28,036 nucleotides of DNA, taken from the NCBI GenBank assembly GCA_964601085.1, contig CAZRLN010000036.1, forward strand, positions 1-28,036. The letters run 5' to 3'. The translations under genes were made by a program, and so were the position numbers. This document shows positions 8,889 through 16,522 of this stretch, piece by piece. Each line of letters begins with the position of its first letter. Position 1 is the first letter of the stretch. The notes under the pieces are model-generated. The model was not told the origin of the DNA and did not search any database. It was given only the letters and a program-made list of their open reading frames with translations. This stretch comes from UBA1444 sp964601085. GTDB lineage: Bacteria; Bacillota; Negativicutes; UBA1444.

Positions 8889-8934
8889 AAAAACAAAAAC
8901 CAAAGCGCCTTTCCCGCAAGCGGGAAAGGCGCTT
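8889..8934 (-). terminator. Strong terminator hairpin directly upstream of panC (attenuator candidate)
   Basis: A 15-bp perfect inverted repeat (8903-8917 with 8920-8934; arm AAGCGCCTTTCCCGC) reads on the minus strand as a GC-rich stem, followed by TTGGTTTTTGTTTTT. It ends about 22 nt before the panC ATG, leaving no room for another promoter. Transcription from the promoter at 9066-9094 must therefore pass it. An upstream segment, CGGGAGGACGC (8953-8963), can pair with the 5' arm of the stem (about 10 pairs including two G-U, with one internal loop) as a possible antiterminator. Confidence 0.8.
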
Positions 8935-9059
8935 ATCTACCATCAAAACATCGCGTCCTCCCGTCTCGGTCACTCAGGATCCAAGCGGTTCCGGAAATGT
9001 TCAATTGCTTTTTGCCATGGCCGGTTTGTGCAGCTCCCGGAAGGATGCCGCCATATTTC
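8935..9059 (-). ncRNA. Structured 5' leader of panC-panD (candidate riboswitch or cis-regulatory RNA)
   Basis: About 125 nt lie between the predicted transcription start (near 9059) and the attenuator hairpin. On the minus strand an outer ATGGC/GCCAT pairing encloses CCGG/CCGG, the palindrome TTCCGGAA follows, and then the putative antiterminator CGGGAGGACGC. No T-box (GGTGG-type) sequence, TPP box or SAM box was recognised. Pan-motif RNAs are known upstream of pan genes in Firmicutes, but I could not match this leader to that consensus by eye. Confidence 0.45.
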
Positions 9060-9065
9060 GCCATA

Positions 9066-9094
9066 ATACTAGCATGTTGCAAAGATCACGTCAA
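9066..9094 (-). promoter_or_regulatory. Promoter for the panC operon
   Basis: The minus strand has TTGACG (9089-9094), a 17-bp spacer and TAGTAT (9066-9071). It sits just after the stop of the FlK-like gene at 9110 and points toward panC about 200 nt away. Confidence 0.7.
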
Positions 9095-9109
9095 TAAGGA
9101 AATCTAAAA

Positions 9110-9517
9110 TTATGCGTTTCGGGTTTGTTTCGCCATCGTCTTTGCCAGAAAAGAGGCCATATCACTGACAATATAACGTTCATGCCGGCATTTCCCAACG
9201 ACTTCCTTGTCGTCCGAGGCAACAACATCAAAAACCAGACGTTTTCCAGTCACTTCGACCAGATTGGCGCACGCCGTGACTTGCATGCCAACGGGAGTCG
9301 CCGCCAAATGACTCATTTCAATCTTTGTGCCGACACTACCCTCGGTCGGCGACAACAGCGGTCGGATTGCCGCGATGGCCGCCTGCTCCATCAGGGCAAC
9401 CAGCATTGGCGTTGCATATACTTTTGCGCCGGCATTGCCGAACATTTCCGCGGTATTGGCATCAGAAACCAATACCGAAGCCTTACCGGTCAATCCGGGA
9501 ATTAATCCTTCAAGCAT
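9110..9517 (-). CDS. FlK-like hotdog thioesterase
   Basis: A 135-residue single hotdog-fold protein resembling the FlK (fluoroacetyl-CoA thioesterase) branch of acyl-CoA thioesterases. Thr36 and Glu44 (ATPMLVALMEQA), His70 (MSHLAATPVGM) and Arg114 (CRHERYIV) have the spacing of FlK's Thr42, Glu50, His76 and Arg120 as I recall them, each offset by six. The acyl-CoA substrate cannot be read from the sequence; true fluoroacetate resistance is unlikely to be its role. The ATG overlaps the ftsH stop by 8 nt (ATGCTTGA), implying translational coupling. A far-upstream in-frame start inside ftsH was rejected. A free-standing promoter for panC follows. Confidence 0.78.
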   Translation of the reverse strand: MLEGLIPGLTGKASVLVSDANTAEMFGNAGAKVYATPMLVALMEQAAIAAIRPLLSPTEGSVGTKIEMSHLAATPVGMQVTACANLVEVTGKRLVFDVVASDDKEVVGKCRHERYIVSDMASFLAKTMAKQTRNA

Positions 9518-11435
9518 TGCCGCCACTCGCTTCCGGATAGTTATAAACAACCTTTGGGCCGGCTTCCAAATCCGGTGTCGGCATGACATCGGGCGGGGTC
9601 GAAATGTTTTGCTGGACCTCTTCATCCGTCGGCTTTTCGGTGATCCGTCCGTCTTTCATGAGTTGCTCCAATTCCGATGCCTCAAGTGTTTCTTTTTCAA
9701 TCAGCGCGTTGGCGATCAGATGAAGCTTATCCAAATTGTCCTTAAGCATGGTTTCGGTTTTTTCATACGCATCCTCGATCAGGCGCCGGACTTCCTTGTC
9801 AATCGAGTAGGCGACTTCTTCGCTATAGTTCCGGTCACGAGCGATATCCCGGCCCAAGAACACCTGGGCGTCCTGGCGGCGGCCAAACGTGATCGGACCC
9901 AAGACTTCGCTCATGCCGAATTCGCAGATCATCTTGCGGGCCAACTCCGTCGCTCTTTCCAGATCATTCTGCGCGCCGGTCGAAATTTCTTCCAAGATCA
10001 AGGCCTCGGCCACCCGGCCACCAAGCAACGTCCGTAATTGTTCCCGGAGTTCGGAACGGGTCGCATAGTTGCGTTCTTCTTTCGGCAGCATCAACGTATA
10101 GCCGCCGGCCCGGCCGCGGGGAATAATGGAAACCTTGTGCACGGGATCCGCATTCGGCAGCAGCATCCCGATCAAGGCATGCCCGGCTTCATGGTAAGCC
10201 GTAAGCTTTTTATCGCGGTCGCTGATCACTTTGCTCTTGCGTTCCGGACCAGCCACGACCCGCTCGATCGATTCTTCGAGTTCCTCCATCCCGATGCGCT
10301 TCTTGTTGCGTCGGGCGGATAACAGGGCCGCTTCATTAACCAGGTTGCTCAGATCGGCGCCGGTAAAACCGGGGGTACGACGCGCCAGCACTTCCAGATT
10401 GGCTTCCTTTTCCACCGGTTTTCCCTTGGTATGGACCTTCAGGATCTCCTGACGGCCTTTGACGTCCGGTTTGTCAACGACAATATGTCGGTCAAAGCGT
10501 CCCGGGCGCAACAACGCCGGGTCCAGGATATCCGGCCGGTTGGTCGCGGCAATGATGATAATGCCTTCATTGACGCCGAATCCATCCATCTCTACAAGCA
10601 ACTGGTTCAAAGTTTGTTCCCGCTCGTCATGGCCGCCGCCAAGACCGGCGCCCCGTTGTCGGCCAACCGCATCGATTTCATCTATGAACACGATGCAGGG
10701 TGCATTTTTTTTGGCCTGCTCAAACAAATCGCGCACGCGGGAAGCCCCTACGCCCACGAACATTTCCACGAAATCCGAACCGCTGATGGAGAAAAACGGC
10801 ACGCCCGCCTCGCCGGCCACCGCTCTGGCCAGCAACGTCTTGCCGGTTCCGGGAGGTCCAAAGAGCAAGACGCCCTTGGGAATCCGGGCTCCCAAATCGT
10901 TGAACTTCTTCGGGTGTTTCAAAAATTCGACGACTTCCTGCAATTCTTCCTTCGCTTCTTCGGCTCCGGCCACTTCAGCGAAAGTCACCTTGATTTTTTC
11001 CTCATTGTGCAGCTTGGCGCGGCTTTTGCCGAACGACATCACCTTGCTGCCCCCGCCCTGGGTTTGCTGCATGATAAAGAACCACACCCCGATGAGCAGC
11101 AGCATGGGCAGCAAAGAGGAGAACAACGTCGTCCACCAGGGTGGTTGCGGCGGTTGTTCCGCTTTGATGTCAATCTTCTTCTCGCGCAGGGTATTGATCA
11201 GCGTAGGATCGTTGGGCGCAACCAGCGTAAATTCCTGACCATCTTTCAATTTGCCGCGGATTGTATTGTCGACTATCGTTACCCGATCGACCTTCTGATC
11301 CTCCACCTGCTTCAGAAAAGCAGTATAGGACACTTCCGTCTTGGTCGTCGTCTTGGAAGAATAATAGTCGATAATCGATATGGCAATAATGATGATCAAT
11401 AGGTAAAAACCTACATTGCGAAAAAACTTGTTCAA
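9510..11435 (-). CDS. ftsH: ATP-dependent zinc metalloprotease FtsH
   Basis: A membrane-anchored hexameric AAA+ protease that extracts and degrades membrane and short-lived cytoplasmic proteins. The 641 residues include an N-terminal membrane span (about 8-24), an extracytoplasmic domain (about 30-100) and a second span (about 103-122). The AAA+ module carries Walker A GPPGTGKT (193-200), Walker B around CIVFIDEID (247-255) and the arginine-finger region RPGRFDR. Zinc site HEAGH is at 415-419, followed by the helical protease domain. The start is TTG with AGGAGG 5 nt upstream. It follows hpt in the tilS-hpt-ftsH order typical of Firmicutes, with a likely extra promoter in the 112-nt gap, and overlaps the FlK-like gene. 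Confidence 0.98.
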   Translation of the reverse strand: MNKFFRNVGFYLLIIIIAISIIDYYSSKTTTKTEVSYTAFLKQVEDQKVDRVTIVDNTIRGKLKDGQEFTLVAPNDPTLINTLREKKIDIKAEQPPQPPWWTTLFSSLLPMLLLIGVWFFIMQQTQGGGSKVMSFGKSRAKLHNEEKIKVTFAEVAGAEEAKEELQEVVEFLKHPKKFNDLGARIPKGVLLFGPPGTGKTLLARAVAGEAGVPFFSISGSDFVEMFVGVGASRVRDLFEQAKKNAPCIVFIDEIDAVGRQRGAGLGGGHDEREQTLNQLLVEMDGFGVNEGIIIIAATNRPDILDPALLRPGRFDRHIVVDKPDVKGRQEILKVHTKGKPVEKEANLEVLARRTPGFTGADLSNLVNEAALLSARRNKKRIGMEELEESIERVVAGPERKSKVISDRDKKLTAYHEAGHALIGMLLPNADPVHKVSIIPRGRAGGYTLMLPKEERNYATRSELREQLRTLLGGRVAEALILEEISTGAQNDLERATELARKMICEFGMSEVLGPITFGRRQDAQVFLGRDIARDRNYSEEVAYSIDKEVRRLIEDAYEKTETMLKDNLDKLHLIANALIEKETLEASELEQLMKDGRITEKPTDEEVQQNISTPPDVMPTPDLEAGPKVVYNYPEASGGNA

Positions 11436-11493
11436 AAGGGCCTCCTATGGTCAGCCAATAAACAGCCGACAATGATATGATTCGTAGGTAACA

Positions 11494-11502
11494 ATTGTAT
11501 CA
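11494..11502 (-). promoter_or_regulatory. Extended -10 promoter upstream of ftsH
   Basis: The minus strand reads TGATACAAT, an extended -10 (TGnTATAAT-like). The matching -35 region (TTTTCC at 17 bp) is poor. It is about 60 nt before the ftsH TTG, in the only sizeable gap of the tilS-hpt-ftsH run. Confidence 0.45.
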
Positions 11503-11547
11503 CAAATTTTTCTAACGGAAAAGAGTTGTCCTTCGGCTACCCATTTT

Positions 11548-12090
11548 TCAGTCCTTGGAATAGATCTCCGGTTTCAGAATCCCGATAAAAGGCAGATTCC
11601 GGTATTTGCCAGCGTAATCCAGTCCGTATCCCACGACAAAGTAATCCGGGATGATGAACCCGTTATAATCGACCTGCACATCGACCTTGCGACGGTCGGG
11701 TTTGCTGAGCAACGTGCAGATTCGGACGCTCGCCGGTTTGCGGGATTTCAGATTCTCCACCAGGTAATTCAACGTCAGACCGGAATCGATGATGTCTTCC
11801 ACGATCAACAGGTGCCGACCCTGCACCACTTCGTCCAAATCCTTCAGAATGCGGACCACGCCGCTGGAATTTGTTGACAATCCGTAACTGCTGATCGCCA
11901 TGAAATCAATATCAATCGGCCGTTTGATTGCCCGGGCCAAATCCGACATAAAAATGACCGCTCCCCGGAGAACTCCGATCATCAAAATATCTTGGCCGGC
12001 ATAATCGTTGGTGATTTGTTGTCCGAGCTCACGCACGCGAGCCCCAATTTCTTCCGAAGTAATCAGAATGCGTTCCACATCTTTTAGCAC
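11548..12090 (-). CDS. hpt: Hypoxanthine phosphoribosyltransferase
   Basis: A purine salvage enzyme that transfers phosphoribose from PRPP to hypoxanthine or guanine. The 180-residue protein has the PRPP-binding loop VEDIIDSGLTL at 97-107, the flexible-loop segment SSYG near 67-70 (active-site lid), and the purine-contact region PDYFVVGYGLDY near the C-terminus. The start is GTG, with GGGAGG 9 nt upstream. It begins 16 nt after tilS. This neighbour pair is strongly conserved in Firmicutes, where HPRT is reported to affect ftsH and tilS expression in some species; nothing in the sequence tests that here. Confidence 0.96.
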   Translation of the reverse strand: MLKDVERILITSEEIGARVRELGQQITNDYAGQDILMIGVLRGAVIFMSDLARAIKRPIDIDFMAISSYGLSTNSSGVVRILKDLDEVVQGRHLLIVEDIIDSGLTLNYLVENLKSRKPASVRICTLLSKPDRRKVDVQVDYNGFIIPDYFVVGYGLDYAGKYRNLPFIGILKPEIYSKD

Positions 12091-12106
12091 TTATTGTTGC
12101 CTCCCG

Positions 12107-13543
12107 TCAATGTTTACTATCGTAAGGGATGGTCTCGACCATAATATATTCTCGCGTATTCGCCGACAAGCGACCCCGTTCGGACCGCTGGCGCCCCACC
12201 ACCCATAAAATTCCTTCAGCATCGCAGAGTATGGGTACGGAATCCCTTTGTTCAAGCGGTATTTTTTGATCAATCATGATCTTCTTTAGTTTACGGGCGC
12301 CCGGCGCCCCCAACGGCCGAAACAGATCACCGGGGCGTCGGCCCCTCACCAGCAGCGTTCCTCGCACCGACTCCCGGTCAAATGCGGCCTGGGTCGGGCC
12401 CAATTTCACAGTTTCCGGCCAATTGCCGGTATGTAGTGTGCAGCGCAACACGATTCCCCATTCCGGAAATGCCGTTTCTCCAGGGCAATCCAAAGGCTGG
12501 GTCCCGTCGTGATCCACCGCCTGTTCCGTAGATGCCGCACCTCTAGCCGCAATAGTCTCGAGAAAAAGTTCCCGGTAGCTTTTTCGGGCTTGGCAGTACC
12601 CCGGCAAATCCAGACGACGACTCCCGTGTTCCTGCAAAAACAGAGTTCTGATTTGTTCCACATGGGCAAACCCGATGCGCTGGGTATCGCCGCGAATCTT
12701 TTCCAGCAGGTTTCGTAACAATTCTCTTTGCAGTGCGATCGCCAGGCCCGAAAAAGTCAACCCGTCCAACCGATAACCCCGATCTGTTCGGGCCGACCAG
12801 ACCGCAACATTTTGTTCCACGTAATCACTCACAAATTGCTGCTCATCCGCCAGAACATCGGCGGTACGGCACAAGACATCCGTCAAAGCCGGGTTAAACT
12901 CGCGTTGCATCAATGGGATCAATTCATGGCGCAAGCGATTGCGAAAAAACTCCGGAACATCGTTGGAAGCATCGTATCGCGGTTGCAGTTGAGCGTCATA
13001 ACAATACTGCAAAATTTCCGTCCGGTTCAGGCAAAGCAGGGGGCGAATCACATCGCCGCGTCGGGGGCGCATGGCGCCAAGACCACGGCTGCCGCTGCCC
13101 CGCAGCAAATTCAGCAGCAAGGTTTCCGCCTGATCATCCCGATGATGGCCGGTCGCAATCCATGCGCCGCCAACTTCGGCGGCAATCCGGCGCAACTGCT
13201 CGTACCGCAGCTTCCGGGCGACCTCCTCCAGCGATCCGCCACATCGCCGGATTTCCCCTTTCACATCAATACGTTCACAAAAAAACGGTAAAGCAAGGGC
13301 CGTGCAAAAGTCACGGACAAACTCGGCATCCCTCTCCGAATCTTGGCCCCGCAGTCCATGATCGACATGGGCTACAAAAAGCTGAAACCCCGCATCACTG
13401 CGCAGATCGGCCAACAAGTCCACCAACGCCAACGAGTCCGGTCCACCCGAGCAGGCCGCCACGATTTTGACGCCCGGCGGCAACAGACGATGCCGTTCTG
13501 TCCACTCCCGGACCACGCGACGGATTCTGTCCATATTCTTCAT
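12107..13543 (-). CDS. tilS: tRNA(Ile)-lysidine synthetase
   Basis: It converts C34 of the CAU-anticodon tRNA-Ile to lysidine using ATP and lysine, switching its identity from Met to Ile. About 478 residues. The N-terminal PP-loop ATPase carries SGGPDS at 32-37, HVDHGLR, and GHHRDDQAETLLLNLLRGSG. A middle linker domain follows, then the TilS C-terminal domain (RGRRPGDLFRPLGAPGARKL to VVGRQRSER). The ATG at 13543 was chosen because the family starts shortly before the PP-loop and GGTGG lies about 10 nt upstream; a start 20 codons earlier or one 3 codons later remains possible. It is the first gene of tilS-hpt-ftsH, with a plausible promoter at 13621-13649. Confidence 0.96.
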   Translation of the reverse strand: MKNMDRIRRVVREWTERHRLLPPGVKIVAACSGGPDSLALVDLLADLRSDAGFQLFVAHVDHGLRGQDSERDAEFVRDFCTALALPFFCERIDVKGEIRRCGGSLEEVARKLRYEQLRRIAAEVGGAWIATGHHRDDQAETLLLNLLRGSGSRGLGAMRPRRGDVIRPLLCLNRTEILQYCYDAQLQPRYDASNDVPEFFRNRLRHELIPLMQREFNPALTDVLCRTADVLADEQQFVSDYVEQNVAVWSARTDRGYRLDGLTFSGLAIALQRELLRNLLEKIRGDTQRIGFAHVEQIRTLFLQEHGSRRLDLPGYCQARKSYRELFLETIAARGAASTEQAVDHDGTQPLDCPGETAFPEWGIVLRCTLHTGNWPETVKLGPTQAAFDRESVRGTLLVRGRRPGDLFRPLGAPGARKLKKIMIDQKIPLEQRDSVPILCDAEGILWVVGRQRSERGRLSANTREYIMVETIPYDSKH

Positions 13544-13620
13544 ATTATTTTCGCCACCAGACAGTTTTTTCCTGCCGTATCGACTGTGTTCCCAAAACAA
13601 CATCCGAATTCATGCATATC

Positions 13621-13649
13621 ATAATATATTCAAACGCAGTCCGATGCAA
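13621..13649 (-). promoter_or_regulatory. Putative promoter for tilS-hpt-ftsH
   Basis: The minus strand has TTGCAT (13644-13649), 17 bp, TATTAT (13621-13626). The -10 is good and the -35 is weak (TTG conserved). It lies in the 170-nt gap between tilS and the preceding gene. The gap also holds a weak 5-bp hairpin followed by T's near 13666-13682 (possible terminator of the upstream gene) and nothing else recognisable. Confidence 0.45.
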
Positions 13650-13713
13650 GTAGGTATTCCTCAGCAAAAATTCCTCCGGAATCAGCGAAATCGAACAACA
13701 CTTTGCCGATTCA

Positions 13714-15003
13714 TCAGTCCGGCAAAAACAATCCCACCATAATCCGGTTGACCCATTTGATACTCACCGACAAAGGGGTCAACAACCCTTTGTAATACAT
13801 CCACTCCAGGGAAAAAATAAACAGGTAGCCAATCAACAAGTCCTGAACCCACCCCCGCCGCATCCGCGTCATGCCCAGGAGACGTTGGCGGGATTGTTCA
13901 CGAATCGTACTCATCAATTCAATCATATGGGCAATCGCGACAGAAGTGACATTGCCCGCGGAGTGTTTCGTGCTCCGCACCGGAATGCTTTGCCCAGCTT
14001 GCTGCATCTTTTTCACCAGTTCCATCAACGGCCGCAGATACTGGTGATCGCGTTCTTCCAGCGACATCAGTGTTGCCAGATCTTCCTTGGACTTGTTCCA
14101 CTTGATGTACAGCGGCAGCATGGTTATGCGCAAAAAGAAGTAGGACAGTAAAATAACGCACAAATTATAAACCTGCGTCAACACCCAAATGTGCCAAGCA
14201 GTTGCATCCTGCGGCATGAGTCGGAACGCGCCGCCTAGGACCGGCAGGGTAACATGGACCAAAACAAACGCATACGTTCCTAATAACAACCAGGAAAAAA
14301 CCACTGTGACCCGGGCGAATGCCGTCGACTTTGCCGTTGCCGATTCATCCGTCAGGGGCATGCCCAATTCACGTTTCTCATCGCTGAATCGCCGAAAGGT
14401 ATAAAAAACGATGGAATTTTTTCGGATTCGAGCGCCAATTACACTAATGTTTCCAAACAATGGCGACCTTTTTTCCGGCCATTCGACATAGAGCCGAATT
14501 GTACGCTTCGTCCGAAGCACGAACCGTAGCGACTCATGTCGCCAAGCGCCATTCCATCGCAACAGAAAATATGCGAGCCGAAGGATGAGCCATTGCAACA
14601 GTCCTTGATATAATTTCCCCTGCCAGCTTTCGTTGCGGATACTGTGGATTTGAAAGTCAAGCGATGAGACCCGGCAATCGTGCCAAAGATCCGAAATCAT
14701 CGCCACGACAGCCAATCGTCCCAGCACCGGAACGCACAGGTGCAGTTCCACCAAATTCTCCCCGGGAATGTTCAATGACTCAAACCATCCCTCATGCGTA
14801 CCCAGCCAGTTGTTCCGCTGTAATATTTCACAGATCTCCGAACCGGAAAATTCATATTCGCCGCGCCGGATCCGTTCCAGCATCTCCCGTGCGCGTACTG
14901 CCGCCACCTCTTGCACCGGTGGCTTTGCAGCCGGCCGCTTTGCCGGCAGGCTATCAACGGCGTGAACGATTCTGTTCAATGCCTGTCCCCATCGTCTGAA
15001 CAA
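13714..15003 (-). CDS. Uncharacterised membrane protein
   Basis: I do not recognise this 429-residue protein. The first about 225 residues are soluble, with a basic, Ala/Pro-rich stretch (20-45) and then a mixed alpha/beta region. Two strong membrane spans follow at about 231-257 and 272-298. A charged, probably cytoplasmic helical segment (about 300-385, including LEERDHQYLRPLMELVKKM) comes next, and a third hydrophobic segment at about 386-402, with an amphipathic tail. Arg/Trp-rich patches suggest membrane-surface contact. The start is TTG, with GGGAGG 11 nt upstream; no in-frame ATG serves better. It stands alone between tilS and a terminator at 15067-15099, so it is probably transcribed singly from a weak promoter near 15020-15060. 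Confidence 0.6.
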   Translation of the reverse strand: MFRRWGQALNRIVHAVDSLPAKRPAAKPPVQEVAAVRAREMLERIRRGEYEFSGSEICEILQRNNWLGTHEGWFESLNIPGENLVELHLCVPVLGRLAVVAMISDLWHDCRVSSLDFQIHSIRNESWQGKLYQGLLQWLILRLAYFLLRWNGAWRHESLRFVLRTKRTIRLYVEWPEKRSPLFGNISVIGARIRKNSIVFYTFRRFSDEKRELGMPLTDESATAKSTAFARVTVVFSWLLLGTYAFVLVHVTLPVLGGAFRLMPQDATAWHIWVLTQVYNLCVILLSYFFLRITMLPLYIKWNKSKEDLATLMSLEERDHQYLRPLMELVKKMQQAGQSIPVRSTKHSAGNVTSVAIAHMIELMSTIREQSRQRLLGMTRMRRGWVQDLLIGYLFIFSLEWMYYKGLLTPLSVSIKWVNRIMVGLFLPD

Positions 15004-15066
15004 GTCTGTAGCCGCCTCCCAAACACTAAGTTTTCTATTCTCTCATGAATATTTTACCACTGCCAG

Positions 15067-15099
15067 TAAAAAAAACGGAACGTTGTTGCCGTTCCGTTT
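15067..15099 (-). terminator. Intrinsic terminator after the DUF6998-like gene
   Basis: On the minus strand AAACGGAACG (15090-15099) pairs perfectly with CGTTCCGTTT (15073-15082) around a 7-nt loop and runs into at least eight T's. It starts about 9 nt after the stop at 15108. Confidence 0.88.
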
Positions 15100-15107
15100 C
15101 GGTCACA

Positions 15108-15563
15108 TTATTTGAACTCGCCGCCGGGCAGCTGATCCTGCGGCGGCACCTGTAGTTTTCGCAGGGTGGTCAGTCGCACCGTCCTTTGACCGTTCGACGG
15201 CTGCTTGCCGGATATAGAATAGGCGATGCTGCCTGGTCCATTATAAATCAATTCCGGCTCTCCCGCCGCCGACAGCTTCAGTACAAGCAAATGCTGCGGC
15301 GCCTGGTCATTACGCAGCACCACCGTATCCCCCTGCGCCGATTTAATCTGGACCATCACCGAATGATCCGCCGTTCGCGCGTTATGCACCTTGCTGGAGG
15401 CAGGCAACAATTCCAAATTGAACGCCTGGGCCGCCAGTACCTCACAAAAGCTTTCCACTACATGCCCATCCGGAGTAAAGCTCCGCTTGGGGTATAACCG
15501 GTCCAACTTCGAAGTCAGCGCATAAAATTGACGAATCAGTTGGCCAGCATCTTGAGTGGACAC
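15108..15563 (-). CDS. DUF6998-like protein, possibly PD-(D/E)XK nuclease-like
   Basis: A small soluble protein that resembles the DUF6998 family. It has an N-terminal helical part with LYPKRSFTPDGHVVESFCEVLAA, then HNARTADHSVMVQIKSAQG. The arrangement Glu, Asp-His, then (V)QIK recalls the D...(E/Q)xK core of restriction-endonuclease-like folds, but this is an inference from pattern only. The start is taken as GTG at 15563 (151 residues), with GAGG 5 nt and AGGAG 11 nt upstream. An in-frame ATG at 15626 (172 residues) would add an unlikely hydrophobic extension lying almost on the promoter. It is followed by a strong terminator. It lies 113 nt after the phosphatase gene, with its own likely promoter. 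Confidence 0.6.
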   Translation of the reverse strand: MSTQDAGQLIRQFYALTSKLDRLYPKRSFTPDGHVVESFCEVLAAQAFNLELLPASSKVHNARTADHSVMVQIKSAQGDTVVLRNDQAPQHLLVLKLSAAGEPELIYNGPGSIAYSISGKQPSNGQRTVRLTTLRKLQVPPQDQLPGGEFK

Positions 15564-15635
15564 GGCAGCCTCAACTCCTTTGACGGTTACGATAAACAAT
15601 ATATCTATTTGACATCCAGGATGCATTTCCTCGGG

Positions 15636-15666
15636 ACTATAGTCCTATTTTCATTAGAATTGTCAA
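15636..15666 (-). promoter_or_regulatory. Putative promoter with overlapping 12-bp palindrome
   Basis: The minus strand has a perfect TTGACA (15661-15666) and TATAGT (15636-15641) with a long 19-bp spacer. The -10 lies inside the perfect palindrome GGACTATAGTCC (15634-15645), which could be an operator half-site pair. The long spacer suggests an activator-dependent or weak promoter. Confidence 0.38.
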
Positions 15667-15676
15667 AATCAACCGA

Positions 15677-16363
15677 TTATGCCTGCCAAAAAACGAGTGA
15701 CGGCAACTCCATCACGGTCAGCGGCCCTCCCCAAGCCGCCCCCGTATCCACAAATATCTTATGCGCATTCACGATCGGTTTGGAAGCGTCTTCAATTCCC
15801 GGCAACAACTCGTAGTTCCGAAGATATTGGATCGGAGTATGCCCGGCTACGATGTCTTGCGGCCCCTGGTATCCCAAAATATAGGGTTCCCGAATCCATA
15901 TCAAATCCTGGGGCGCCTGTTGTGGTACCGGAACCCCTGGTCGGATTCCGGCATGAACGAATAATATTCCCTGTGTTTCAACCCAGCGGGGCAGAGAATG
16001 AAAAAATTCCAGATGCCGATCCAGAAGGGCGGAATTATCACGATACCCGGCAATCGTTTTTTCGCCGCCATTGGCATACCATTGTTCCATATCCATAGCA
16101 GCCGGTCGGCTCCGATGACGATTGCCCAACGCCTTTGCCATCATGTCTTCATGATTTCCATATAGAGCAACCGCGCCCGACGCAACCAAACGGATCACCG
16201 CATCCACCACCCGCTTTGAATCCGGTCCGCGGTCAACATAGTCCCCCAACAAAACGAGTCGGTCTTTCGCCGGATCGTACGCCGCCAACTCCAACACTTT
16301 TTGCATTTTTTCATATTGCCCATGAATATCGCCCATGACCAACAGGCGAGTTCCTGTTGCCAA
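15677..16363 (-). CDS. Metallophosphoesterase / Ser-Thr protein phosphatase (PrpA-like)
   Basis: A 228-residue PPP-family phosphatase with two-metal active-site motifs in order: GDIHG at 11-15, GDYVDRG at 40-46, GNHED at 69-73, FVHAG at 135-139 and AGHTP at 173-177. Similar bacterial enzymes (PrpA/PrpB, lambda phosphatase) dephosphorylate proteins on Ser, Thr, Tyr or His. It is cytoplasmic, with no signal or anchor. The start is TTG, with AAAGGAG 8 nt upstream, giving the expected short N-terminus before GDIHG. No kinase partner of the Hanks type is in the window. It sits between two terminators or promoters and may be transcribed alone. The substrate cannot be inferred, although a histidine kinase gene lies about 1.3 kb away. 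Confidence 0.9.
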   Translation of the reverse strand: MATGTRLLVMGDIHGQYEKMQKVLELAAYDPAKDRLVLLGDYVDRGPDSKRVVDAVIRLVASGAVALYGNHEDMMAKALGNRHRSRPAAMDMEQWYANGGEKTIAGYRDNSALLDRHLEFFHSLPRWVETQGILFVHAGIRPGVPVPQQAPQDLIWIREPYILGYQGPQDIVAGHTPIQYLRNYELLPGIEDASKPIVNAHKIFVDTGAAWGGPLTVMELPSLVFWQA

Positions 16364-16453
16364 TCTGCCTGCTCCTTTTGCCGGTAAATCCGGTTAACAA
16401 AATTAACGTTGTTTTTTTAAAATTCGACGCCTGCCGCCGCCAGACCTCCCTAA

Positions 16454-16486
16454 TAAAAAAAGAGCCGACGCATATCCATCGTCGAC
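16454..16486 (-). terminator. Intrinsic terminator after the methyltransferase-like gene
   Basis: On the minus strand GTCGACG (16480-16486) pairs with CGTCGGC (16464-16470), 7 bp with one G-U and a 9-nt loop, followed by TC and seven T's. It is 37 nt after the stop at 16523. Confidence 0.75.
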
Positions 16487-16522
16487 CTTCAAAAATCCAT
16501 TGCACATCTTTATGCAATTTGT

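Noticed and set aside
10431..11402. Long plus-strand open frames opposite ftsH (also 1236-1895 opposite lysS)
   Set aside because: They are mirror frames of highly conserved genes, with no ribosome-binding site or recognisable domain.
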